Assembly (NCBI GenBank): GCA_020722685.1
Contig: DYKH01000070.1
Coordinates: forward strand, 1-27,772
Direction: 5' to 3'
DNA from: Caldithrix sp.
GTDB lineage: Bacteria; KSB1; UBA2214; DYKH01
DNA length: 27,772 nt
Shown: piece by piece, positions 21,810 to 27,772 of the stretch
Position numbering within the stretch: the first letter of the stretch is position 1
Layout: every line of letters starts with the position of its first letter
Program-made: the position numbers and the translations under genes
The notes under the pieces: model-generated
Database searches by the model: none
The model's input: the letters and a program-made list of their open reading frames with translations, nothing else
Told to the model about the DNA's origin: nothing

Positions 21810-23165
21810 ATGGAAAAGTTTTACAAAATAAGGGATCGGCACGATCTCGAACAGATCGAGCTGCGAGAGCTTTCGCCTTTCGCGGCCCAGAGCGTCCTTT
21901 GGGAGGGTAAACGCCGGTATGCAGAGCCAGCGCACCCGTATCGTACGGCTTTTCAGCGCGACCGGGATCGCATTATCCACTCGCGCGCCTTCCGTCGACT
22001 GAAACACAAACGCCAGGTTTTCCTCACCCAATCCGGCGATCATTATCGCACCCGCTTGACGCATACGTTGGAGGTATCGCAGCTTTCCCGTACCGTCGCC
22101 CGCGCTCTGGGACTGAACGAGGATTTGGTCGAGGCCATCGCCCTGGGGCATGATTTGGGGCACACGCCTTTCGGCCACATCGGCGAAGTGGTGTTGCACC
22201 GTATCATGTCCGGTGAAGATAACCTGGATCAATTATTGCCGAAAGGAAATTTCGGCGGCTACAAGCATAACTACCAAAGCGTGCGGGTGGTAGATGTGTT
22301 GGAGAAGAAATATCTTTGGGATGGGCTTAACCTCACCGACGCCGTGCGCGAGGGTATCCTTAAGCATACCCGCTTGCGGCGCGGTATCATCGCACTCCCG
22401 GATTTCGTCACGGATGGGCTGCATTATGAGTTGGATTGTGCCATCACTTTGGAGGGTCAAATCGTAGCCGTGTGCGATGAGATCGCCCAACGAACCCATG
22501 ATTTGGAAGACGGCATCCGCGCTAATTTTGTGGCCCTCAAGCAGGTGCGCCGGGTCCCCATCATTCGCAAAGTGGAAGAGCTGGCCGGGCTGGCGGGGAC
22601 AGGAGAAGGCGACGCCTTTCTTTATCGCAACCATCTTATCCGCAGCTTGGTGAACTATTTGATTACCGACGTTCTCGAAGCCAGTGCGGCTGCGATGGAA
22701 CAGTTTCACAAGCTAACGGGTAGAACATCTTACTTTGATACGACCATCATCGGTTTTGGCAAGGCAGTGGACCCACTGCAAGAAGAGTTGAATCAGTTTA
22801 TTGCCGGCGAAATCATCGCCACGGCAGCGGAGAAGCGGAGCGATGACCATGCCGTCCAAGTCATCCGCACCTTGTTCGGCGCATATTACCGATTCCCGCA
22901 GTTGCTACCAGACTACCGGTTGCGGCAGTGCGGCAGTCAGGAGATGATTGAGCTGCTTTACCAAAGGGCGGGTGGGAACGAGGCAAGCGCTCAAATAGAA
23001 GAGATTTTCCGCTCTCACCCTGCGTTCTTACGTTCTGTCTGTGATTACATCGCCGGCATGACCGACAATTTCGCGGAGGCGGAATTCAATAGATTGAGGC
23101 CAGATCAGGGTATGACCTCAGCTTTAGCCGAGGTCGCCGGCCGGGAGGCGGCAAAAGCTCCATGA
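21810..23165 (+). CDS. dgt: Deoxyguanosinetriphosphate triphosphohydrolase-like protein
   Basis: An HD-domain hydrolase of 451 residues that removes triphosphate from dNTPs. 'FRRLKHKRQVFLTQSGDHYRT' precedes the metal ligands His85 ('RLTHTLEVS') and His114-Asp115 ('ALGHDLGHTPFGH'); a later Asp in 'NYLITDVLEAS' completes the set. The length lies between short (about 350) and long Dgt proteins, with a C-terminal extension after the core. Roles include dNTP pool control and, in some bacteria, phage restriction. ATG 21810 has no clear Shine-Dalgarno. Its stop overlaps the start of the ATPase gene as ATGA, indicating coupled translation. Confidence 0.92.
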   Translation: MEKFYKIRDRHDLEQIELRELSPFAAQSVLWEGKRRYAEPAHPYRTAFQRDRDRIIHSRAFRRLKHKRQVFLTQSGDHYRTRLTHTLEVSQLSRTVARALGLNEDLVEAIALGHDLGHTPFGHIGEVVLHRIMSGEDNLDQLLPKGNFGGYKHNYQSVRVVDVLEKKYLWDGLNLTDAVREGILKHTRLRRGIIALPDFVTDGLHYELDCAITLEGQIVAVCDEIAQRTHDLEDGIRANFVALKQVRRVPIIRKVEELAGLAGTGEGDAFLYRNHLIRSLVNYLITDVLEASAAAMEQFHKLTGRTSYFDTTIIGFGKAVDPLQEELNQFIAGEIIATAAEKRSDDHAVQVIRTLFGAYYRFPQLLPDYRLRQCGSQEMIELLYQRAGGNEASAQIEEIFRSHPAFLRSVCDYIAGMTDNFAEAEFNRLRPDQGMTSALAEVAGREAAKAP

Positions 23166-24028
23166 GTCTATCTCTTGAAGTGCAAAACGTTACTTTTCGC
23201 TATACCGGTATTGGCGGCTCCGACCGGACGGTGCTCCGCAATGTCTCCCTGCGATTAGGGGAAAACGAATGCGTTGCCATTGTCGGGCCGAGCGGTTCGG
23301 GGAAAACGACTCTCATTCAGCATTTTACCGGATTGTTGCGTCCGTCAAGCGGTCAGATTCTGGTGGATGGGCAGGACATCTGGCATCGTTCTTTTTCGCA
23401 AGACAGGCTGCGTCGGCGAATCGGCTTGGTTTTTCAGTTTCCCGAGAACCAATTGTTCGAAGAAAGCGTGGCCAAAGACATAGGCTTTGGTCCGCAAAAC
23501 CTTGGCTTGTCTGCCGAAGCGTCGGATGAGCGAATCAGCGCTGCCATGGAAGCCGTGTACTTGGACCGGAAGGATTTTGGTCACCGTTCTCCCTTTCGCC
23601 TCAGTGAGGGCGAAAAGCGCCGGGTGGCCATTGCCGGAGTCTTGGCTATGGACCCGGAGCTGGTGGTTTTCGATGAGCCGACGGCCGGTTTGGACCCCAA
23701 GGGCATTGAGCGGATGGCTTCGATCATCAAGGGACTGCGGTCCTCCGGCAAGTCAGTGGTAGTTATTTCGCACAATATGGATTTTGTCGCCCAAATTGCC
23801 GACCGGGCGATTGTGATGTTGGATGGGACTATTGTTTATGACGGTTCGCCCAAGAGCCTGTTTGTCAACCAAGACTTATTGAAAAGCGCCGGTTTGCTGG
23901 CGCCTAGTCTTATGACGGTTTTGAAAGATATGCAACATTTATTGCCCGCACGTTTTGCCGCAGTCGCCAGCTTGGAAGAGCTGCTCGCCCAATTGTCCGC
24001 AGGTGGCACCTCCGCCACACAACGGTGA
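23162..24028 (+). CDS. Energy-coupling factor (EcfA/CbiO-type) ABC transporter ATPase
   Basis: A 288-residue ABC ATPase. Walker A is 'GPSGSGKTT' (42-50). The Q-loop 'LVFQFPENQLFEESVAKDI' is the hallmark of ECF ATPases. The signature is 'LSEGEKRRVAIAGVL', Walker B 'LVVFDEPTAGLDP' and the switch His lies in 'VISHNMDF'. ECF importers bring in vitamins or metals and need two ATPases (or a homodimer), a T transmembrane subunit and an S component. None of the other parts is in the window, so it may serve a transporter encoded elsewhere. Start ATG 23162 overlaps the dGTPase stop. Confidence 0.9.
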   Translation: MSLSLEVQNVTFRYTGIGGSDRTVLRNVSLRLGENECVAIVGPSGSGKTTLIQHFTGLLRPSSGQILVDGQDIWHRSFSQDRLRRRIGLVFQFPENQLFEESVAKDIGFGPQNLGLSAEASDERISAAMEAVYLDRKDFGHRSPFRLSEGEKRRVAIAGVLAMDPELVVFDEPTAGLDPKGIERMASIIKGLRSSGKSVVVISHNMDFVAQIADRAIVMLDGTIVYDGSPKSLFVNQDLLKSAGLLAPSLMTVLKDMQHLLPARFAAVASLEELLAQLSAGGTSATQR

Positions 24029-24147
24029 TTTTCACCAAGGTGTTCGAAAATAGTACAGCCTGTTTGATATCGTACAATTTTGTAAGCTTGCTGCCAATGG
24101 CTTGCCTTCATTGATTTCAAACCTGAAAGAGAGATGAAAAGCATGCG

Positions 24148-24204
24148 AGCGATTTCGCTTTTGCAAGCCAATGATTAATCTAAGATACGATTGTTATGAC
24201 AATC
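24148..24204. promoter_or_regulatory. Palindromes, candidate upstream activating sites
   Basis: Two inverted repeats lie upstream of the sigma-54 type promoter: AGCGA-TT-TCGCT (24148-24159) and GATTGT-TATG-ACAATC (24189-24204). Their centres are about 120 and 78 bases before the predicted transcript start, the distance range usual for enhancer sites of sigma-54 activators. That they bind the downstream activator is inference. Confidence 0.4.
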
Positions 24205-24247
24205 TACAAAAACCGTAATTCCTTCGCTCCCCTCGAACCCTCAAAAC

Positions 24248-24263
24248 TGGCCAATTTTTTGCA
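24248..24263 (+). promoter_or_regulatory. Sigma-54 (-24/-12) type promoter
   Basis: TGGCCAATTTTTTGCA matches the consensus TGGCAC-N5-TTGCA at TGGC and TTGCA, with the obligatory GG and GC exactly ten bases apart (GG 24249-24250, GC 24261-24262). The predicted transcript start is near 24274, about 50 bases before the activator's ATG. It suggests that the activator gene is itself sigma-54 dependent. Confidence 0.6.
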
Positions 24264-24326
24264 AAGCGGGAAGAGTGAGGAAATTCTCGGGGGCAACGTA
24301 CGGGCATAACGAGGTAAAGACTTGCC

Positions 24327-25418
24327 ATGAACAGCACGAGCTTTTACGGAGATGTGGAAACCGAAGGAAGTGACTTTGAGACTGCCGATCAAGGCCAATT
24401 TTCAGTCGGGACGATGTCTGGATTTGAGTTGTACTATCCAAAGGTCAGCCGTAATCCGGAAATCCGCAAGGTATATTCGCTTATTAAAAAGATCGCCAAA
24501 AGCAACGCCTCGGTTTTGATTCAAGGTGAGACGGGGACCGGCAAAGAACTGATCGCCGGAGCCATCCAAGCACAAAGTCTGCGTGCCGAGAAACCTTATG
24601 TGACGGTTAATTGCGCCGCTTTGCACGAAAACTTGTTGGAAAGCGAGTTGTTCGGCCACGAGAAAGGCGCCTTCACCGGGGCTATTGCCACGCATATGGG
24701 GAAATTCGAGCAAGCGGACGGCGGTACCCTGTTTTTGGATGAGATCGGCGACATGCACCCCTCCACGCAAGCTAAAATCCTACGCGTGCTGCAGGAGCAA
24801 AGCTTCAACCGCGTCGGTGGGCACAAGACCATTCAGGTGGACGTGCGGGTGATTGCGGCCACCAACAAGGATCTTTGGCAGGAAATGGAGAAAGGCACCT
24901 TCCGCGCCGACCTATATTACCGGCTCAATGTGGTCACTCTGCAAATTCCCCCCTTGCGCGAACGGCGGGAAGACATTCCCTTGCTGGCCGACTATTTCCG
25001 CCGCAAGTTTGCCGCGGAGCTAAAGAAGAACGTTGGCGAGTTTACCGAGGAAACCTCGAATCTACTCATCAATCACTCGTGGCGTGGGAACATCCGCGAG
25101 TTGCGCAACATCATCGAGCGTGCGGTCTTGGTTGCGGGCAACGGACAGCCGATTACGCCCAAAGAGCTGGCCATGACCGGCAAGGATTATTTTGCCGCCG
25201 GTGGCCGAAATCGACGCAGCGAAGATCAGGAGGGCGGCGCGCCAAGGACTCTAAACCTTGAAGCCTTGGAGAAGCAGGCCATTCTTGCCGCGCTGCAGAG
25301 ATCCAAATGGGTGCAAAAGGATGCCGCTGAAATTCTTGGCATTTCCCCACGGGCCTTGAACTATAAAATATCTCAGCATAACATTACGCATCAGGGTTGG
25401 CGGCGGCACGCCACTTAG
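24327..25418 (+). CDS. Sigma-54 dependent transcriptional activator without sensor domain
   Basis: A 363-residue enhancer-binding protein. After a short acidic N terminus (about 38 residues, no receiver or PAS domain) comes the AAA+ domain: Walker A 'GETGTGKE' (67-74), the sigma-54 contact loop 'GAFTGA' (114-119), Walker B 'TLFLDEIGD' (134-142), the arginine-finger region 'GTFRADLYYRLNV' and sensor II 'WRGNIRELRNIIERAV'. The C-terminal Fis-type helix-turn-helix reads 'KDAAEILGISPRALNYKI'. This PspF-like design implies control by a partner protein or by its own level. A sigma-54 type promoter lies upstream. The next gene, 33 bases on, encodes a secreted Fn3/FlgD-domain protein. Confidence 0.93.
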   Translation: MNSTSFYGDVETEGSDFETADQGQFSVGTMSGFELYYPKVSRNPEIRKVYSLIKKIAKSNASVLIQGETGTGKELIAGAIQAQSLRAEKPYVTVNCAALHENLLESELFGHEKGAFTGAIATHMGKFEQADGGTLFLDEIGDMHPSTQAKILRVLQEQSFNRVGGHKTIQVDVRVIAATNKDLWQEMEKGTFRADLYYRLNVVTLQIPPLRERREDIPLLADYFRRKFAAELKKNVGEFTEETSNLLINHSWRGNIRELRNIIERAVLVAGNGQPITPKELAMTGKDYFAAGGRNRRSEDQEGGAPRTLNLEALEKQAILAALQRSKWVQKDAAEILGISPRALNYKISQHNITHQGWRRHAT

Positions 25419-25451
25419 CAACAATGTGGTTGGGAAGTGAGGAAGCAGCTT

Positions 25452-26042
25452 ATGCGTTTTTTCATCATTATTTTGATGGGGATTTGTTTGGTAAACTTCT
25501 CTTGGGCGGGCAGTCTGAAAATTGTTTGGGATGCTAACACAGAGCCGGATTTACAGGGTTACCGCGTTTACTGGGGCACCGCTTCGAAAAAATACACCTG
25601 GCAAAGAGACGTGGGTTTATTGACACAATGCGAGATTGGCGATTTGCAGCCAGGGGTTACTTATTACTTCGCCGTGACCGCCGTGGACGAGTGGGGCAAT
25701 GAGAGCGCTTTCTCCCAAGAAGCCTCGGCAACTTTAGCCGGCGACGGAAGTAAAGCTTTGCCGGAAACCATCCATCTGAGCAGCAATTATCCCAATCCCT
25801 TCAATCCTTCGACCTACCTCGACGTGGCATTGCCGGAGCGGCAGTTTGTCACTCTGACTATTTTCAACGGCAAAGGCCAATGGGTGAAAAGGCTTTATTC
25901 CGGATTCTTGGAGGCAGGCCTACATCCGATCGTTTGGGATGCCCGCGATGAAACCGGTACACCCGTGACCGCCGGCGTTTATTTTTGTCGCTTGGTAACA
26001 AAAGAGAAGATTTTGACTCAAACCATGACTTTGCTGCGCTGA
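25452..26042 (+). CDS. Secreted protein with Fn3 domain and C-terminal FlgD-Ig/T9SS-type sorting domain
   Basis: A 196-residue exported protein. The signal peptide covers about residues 1-20 ('GICLVNFSWAG'). A fibronectin type III domain follows ('VWDANTEPDLQGYRVYWGT' to 'YYFAVTAVDEWGNES'). After a short linker, the C-terminal domain has 'NYPNPFNPSTYLDVALPE', 'VTLTIFNGKGQWVKRL' and 'DETGTPVTAGVYFCRL', the FlgD-Ig-like/type IX sorting pattern abundant in KSB1, Calditrichota and Ignavibacteria. It probably ends up at the cell surface, perhaps as an adhesion or carbohydrate-binding accessory; no enzyme motif is seen. ATG 25452 follows GAGGAAG; GTG 25437 would add five residues. A strong terminator follows. 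Confidence 0.88.
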   Translation: MRFFIIILMGICLVNFSWAGSLKIVWDANTEPDLQGYRVYWGTASKKYTWQRDVGLLTQCEIGDLQPGVTYYFAVTAVDEWGNESAFSQEASATLAGDGSKALPETIHLSSNYPNPFNPSTYLDVALPERQFVTLTIFNGKGQWVKRLYSGFLEAGLHPIVWDARDETGTPVTAGVYFCRLVTKEKILTQTMTLLR

Positions 26043-26074
26043 TAAACCATAGATGACGCGGGAGCTTCATATGC

Positions 26075-26108
26075 AAGCCGGAGCCTTAGAACAGCTTCGG
26101 CTTTTTTT
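26075..26108 (+). terminator. Intrinsic terminator after the Fn3/FlgD-domain gene
   Basis: A 10-bp stem (AAGCCGGAGC with GCTTCGGCTT, one G-U pair) around a nine-base loop is followed by an uninterrupted T run. It lies 33 bases after the stop and ends the activator/secreted-protein unit. Confidence 0.9.
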
Positions 26109-26230
26109 ATTGTTTTTCCGCAGAACCGATAGGCCAGCGTATTGATACTGGCTTTCAAATGCATGGGGATGTCAAACCCCTGAGCGATCCTCCTGGATGC
26201 ATGGCCGGGACGGAAAATGGCAAAGGACAT

Positions 26231-26623
26231 TCATTCGCGGTGATCTCGAACTCGGCCTGCCGGACATAGGTCCTCCCTATTATCCGTCCGGACGAATGTC
26301 AGGGGCGATCGTGACAAGTCTTTAAAACCAGAGCCTGTTGCTGGCGGTAGTTCGCCAGGAAAAAGCTTATACATCGCGATTACCTGATATTTTCGATTCA
26401 AACTATCGATCAAAGGAATGCCTGTTGCAGCTATACCATCTTCAGGCACGATTGAGATATCACCAACTTGTTCCTTGAACTCGATGGTAATTTCGTCAGG
26501 TACAAACACGAAGTGTTCATTTACGCTACCGTGCACTATGGCACCGTAAGATAAAAACGTTGCACCAACAACTAGAACGAGACTGCATAGAAAAGTCAAG
26601 TTAACCAATAGCTGTTTTCTCAT
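26231..26623 (-). CDS. Stunted secreted ORF resembling the start of a subtilase (S8) precursor
   Basis: The 130-residue frame has AAGGAGG five bases before its ATG and a signal peptide (hydrophobic to about residue 28). A stretch follows ('FVPDEITIEFKEQVGDI', 'TGIPLIDSLNRKYQVIAMYK', 'LFPGELPPATGSGFKDLSR') with the feel of the propeptide of secreted S8 peptidases in FCB bacteria. After 'GFKDLSR' the sequence turns basic and unlike the family and stops, with no catalytic Asp, His or Ser. It is probably a 3'-truncated gene; a small free propeptide-like inhibitor is an alternative. It lies 64 bases after the lipoprotein gene on the same strand. The family link is from memory of the pattern and should be searched. 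Confidence 0.55.
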   Translation of the reverse strand: MRKQLLVNLTFLCSLVLVVGATFLSYGAIVHGSVNEHFVFVPDEITIEFKEQVGDISIVPEDGIAATGIPLIDSLNRKYQVIAMYKLFPGELPPATGSGFKDLSRSPLTFVRTDNREDLCPAGRVRDHRE

Positions 26624-26687
26624 TTTAGCCTCCTTGCTTTTATGCAGTTATTCGCAGCTAAATTTCGCTATGCTAATCTATTAGTAC

Positions 26688-27338
26688 CTATTTTGGGGGA
26701 ACGTCTATTGGCATAATTGGATGGACACTAGCCCACCAGACACTAGTACTTTCCAAGAACCGCTCAACTGTTTTGAGTTCTGTTTCCATCGGCGGAGTTC
26801 TTAGAGAATAAAAACCAATTGATGGTATGGGATAAGCGATACTACAGCCTGATTGGCTGATAATCCTCTGGCTCTCTTCTCCTGTTACATATTTCTTAAA
26901 TTTAACAACGATACTACTATCTGAAGCGTTTTCGTCAGGGTAAATAACAAGCATTGTAACTGTATCTGGCAAACTGTATTCTCCTGGGAAAACTGCAATA
27001 TCCGCTATTTTTGTCGGATGGTAATAATATATTTGTTGATACATCTGATCTGTGGTGAAGACCAAATCATAGGTACCGGTTTTTAAGCCTCGAAATTGAA
27101 ATGTCCCATTCTCAGATGTTATGGTTGTATGGGCGATTTCCTTATCATTCTGGTAAGCACCCACTCGAGTACCTTTGGCTCCAAATCGTATTGAATCAAG
27201 CGGGCCTACATAAACTGCTATTCCAGAGAAATCACCCGTATTAGTTTTGAGTTCATCATTTTTGCCAGAGTTGACAGAGAAATTGCAGCCTAGCAGCACG
27301 AAGAGTAATATTCCGCAAATAGTTATTAAATACTTCAT
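26688..27338 (-). CDS. Lipoprotein with carboxypeptidase-regulatory-like beta domain
   Basis: A 216-residue product with a hydrophobic signal and the lipobox 'VLLGC' (Cys18). Residues about 38-130 read like a transthyretin/CarboxypepD-regulatory-like beta-sandwich: 'AHTTITSENGTFQFRGLKTGTYDLVFTTD' carries the usual 'G.F.F..L..G.Y.L' spacing. The C-terminal part ('IVVKFKKYVTGEESQRIISQ', 'LKTVERFLESTSVWWASVHP') resembles the inhibitor-I9/propeptide-like segments of secreted proteases. GGAGG stands six bases before the ATG. The gene is AT-rich relative to the window. It leads a two-gene - strand run with the stunted subtilase-like ORF. Function is unknown; export and lipidation are the safe calls. 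Confidence 0.72.
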   Translation of the reverse strand: MKYLITICGILLFVLLGCNFSVNSGKNDELKTNTGDFSGIAVYVGPLDSIRFGAKGTRVGAYQNDKEIAHTTITSENGTFQFRGLKTGTYDLVFTTDQMYQQIYYYHPTKIADIAVFPGEYSLPDTVTMLVIYPDENASDSSIVVKFKKYVTGEESQRIISQSGCSIAYPIPSIGFYSLRTPPMETELKTVERFLESTSVWWASVHPIMPIDVPPK

Positions 27339-27588
27339 AGCGCACCTCCAGATTTAAGAAGCATGGAATCTCGCCATTAATCTTTCTCACTCAAAAAAGG
27401 CTTTCTACATCTTTTCAATATATGGTAGTCGGAGTAGACAGTTGAAACCTCTCGACAGAATCCGGGTCAGCGGTCTAACGGTGTTTTCATGTTTGTTTTT
27501 CGGCCAGCTTCCAAATCCGGATAAAATCGTGGGACCTTCACTCGTAAGCCGCCAGCCTACTGCACCAATTTTGATATCGAAGGAGTTG

Positions 27589-27772
27589 ATGGAATCTTGT
27601 CCAAAAGAAAAAAGCCTGAACACACCTCACTCCAATTTTTATTTCCTTTTGGAGTCAGGGGTTGTTCAGGCTTTCGCTCTGATCCTGTTTGTGGCTGCTA
27701 TTCTTCTGTCGTTTATCCGCACCATAAAAGACGAGAACAACTACCGGCTCCCTTGCACCCCTATAATAAACT
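27589..27772 (+). CDS. Possible small membrane protein, runs off the window
   Basis: From ATG 27589 (AAGGAG only three bases upstream) the frame stays open for 61 codons to the window end. It encodes one plausible membrane helix ('VVQAFALILFVAAILLSF') followed by a charged segment ('IRTIKDENNYR'). The long - strand terminator hairpin lies within codons 8-29, which argues against it. It may be a chance frame. I do not recognise the product. Confidence 0.2.
   Translation, partial: MESCPKEKSLNTPHSNFYFLLESGVVQAFALILFVAAILLSFIRTIKDENNYRLPCTPIIN
27604..27674 (-). terminator. Long hairpin, terminator-like on the - strand
   Basis: A perfect 12-bp outer stem (AAAGCCTGAACA 27611-27622 with TGTTCAGGCTTT 27663-27674) continues into a partly paired middle and a 7-bp inner stem (ACTCCAA 27629-27635 with TTGGAGT 27649-27655). 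Read on the - strand it is followed by TTTTTTCTTTT, so it would terminate a - strand transcript entering from beyond the right edge. On the + strand no T-tract follows. Confidence 0.65.

Noticed and set aside
21794..21810. TTGACA as a -35 element for the dGTPase gene
   Set aside because: It lies only 16 bases before the ATG, leaving no room for a -10 element and a transcript start upstream of the gene.
27405..27623. 72-codon - strand ORF
   Set aside because: No Shine-Dalgarno, its start lies inside the terminator hairpin, and the product matches nothing I recognise.

Overview
The window looks like a chromosomal segment of a Gram-negative bacterium of the FCB superphylum, probably a candidate lineage near KSB1/Calditrichota or Ignavibacteria. 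This is an inference. It rests on a secreted protein ending in an 'NYPNPFNPST' FlgD/T9SS-type domain (25452-26042), a Bacteroidetes-like inositol-3-phosphate synthase (656-1972), two lipoproteins with clear lipoboxes, and Shine-Dalgarno sites of the AGGAG kind. GTG and TTG starts are frequent. Most of the window is ordinary housekeeping and metabolism. No rRNA, complete tRNA, CRISPR array, intact transposase or phage gene is visible.

Layout. (1) 123-6445, + strand: aspartate decarboxylase (panD), inositol-3-phosphate synthase, MATE exporter, thymidylate kinase, C-terminal processing protease and a single-domain chromate transporter. The last four are tightly packed or overlapping. (2) 6446-6660: a short scar with a hairpin that mimics a tRNA T-arm, then a palindrome-rich repeat bounded by 8-bp direct repeats. 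It leads into pyruvate phosphate dikinase (6664-9384), which ends at a strong intrinsic terminator. (3) 9712-10374, + strand: a HAD phosphatase, convergent with a - strand pair at 10439-12233. That pair is an AAA ATPase (RecF/OLD-like) and a DUF4276-like partner broken by one frameshift and one amber codon. This is the best candidate for an accessory, defence-type module. (4) 12390-17359, - strand: an alpha/beta hydrolase, a lipoprotein, and a likely operon of membrane-anchored polysaccharide deacetylase, PlsC-type acyltransferase, nitroreductase and SfsA nuclease. (5) 17672-24028, + strand: a good sigma-70 promoter drives a MEMO-family protein coupled to a methyltransferase. A DUF2520 oxidoreductase then pairs with a PHP phosphatase, and a dGTPase-like protein is coupled to a lone ECF-type ATPase. 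(6) 24248-26108, + strand: a sigma-54 type promoter with upstream palindromes precedes a sigma-54 activator that lacks a sensor domain. A secreted Fn3/FlgD-domain protein and an intrinsic terminator follow. (7) 26231 to the end is AT-richer: a lipoprotein, a stunted ORF resembling the start of a secreted subtilase, and a long hairpin terminator.

Three points deserve most attention: the decayed two-gene ATPase/DUF4276 module, the apparently sigma-54 autoregulated activator with its secreted partner, and the repeat/scar after the half-size chromate transporter. Everything was read by eye from translations and base pairing. No database search was run, so family names rest on recognised motifs.
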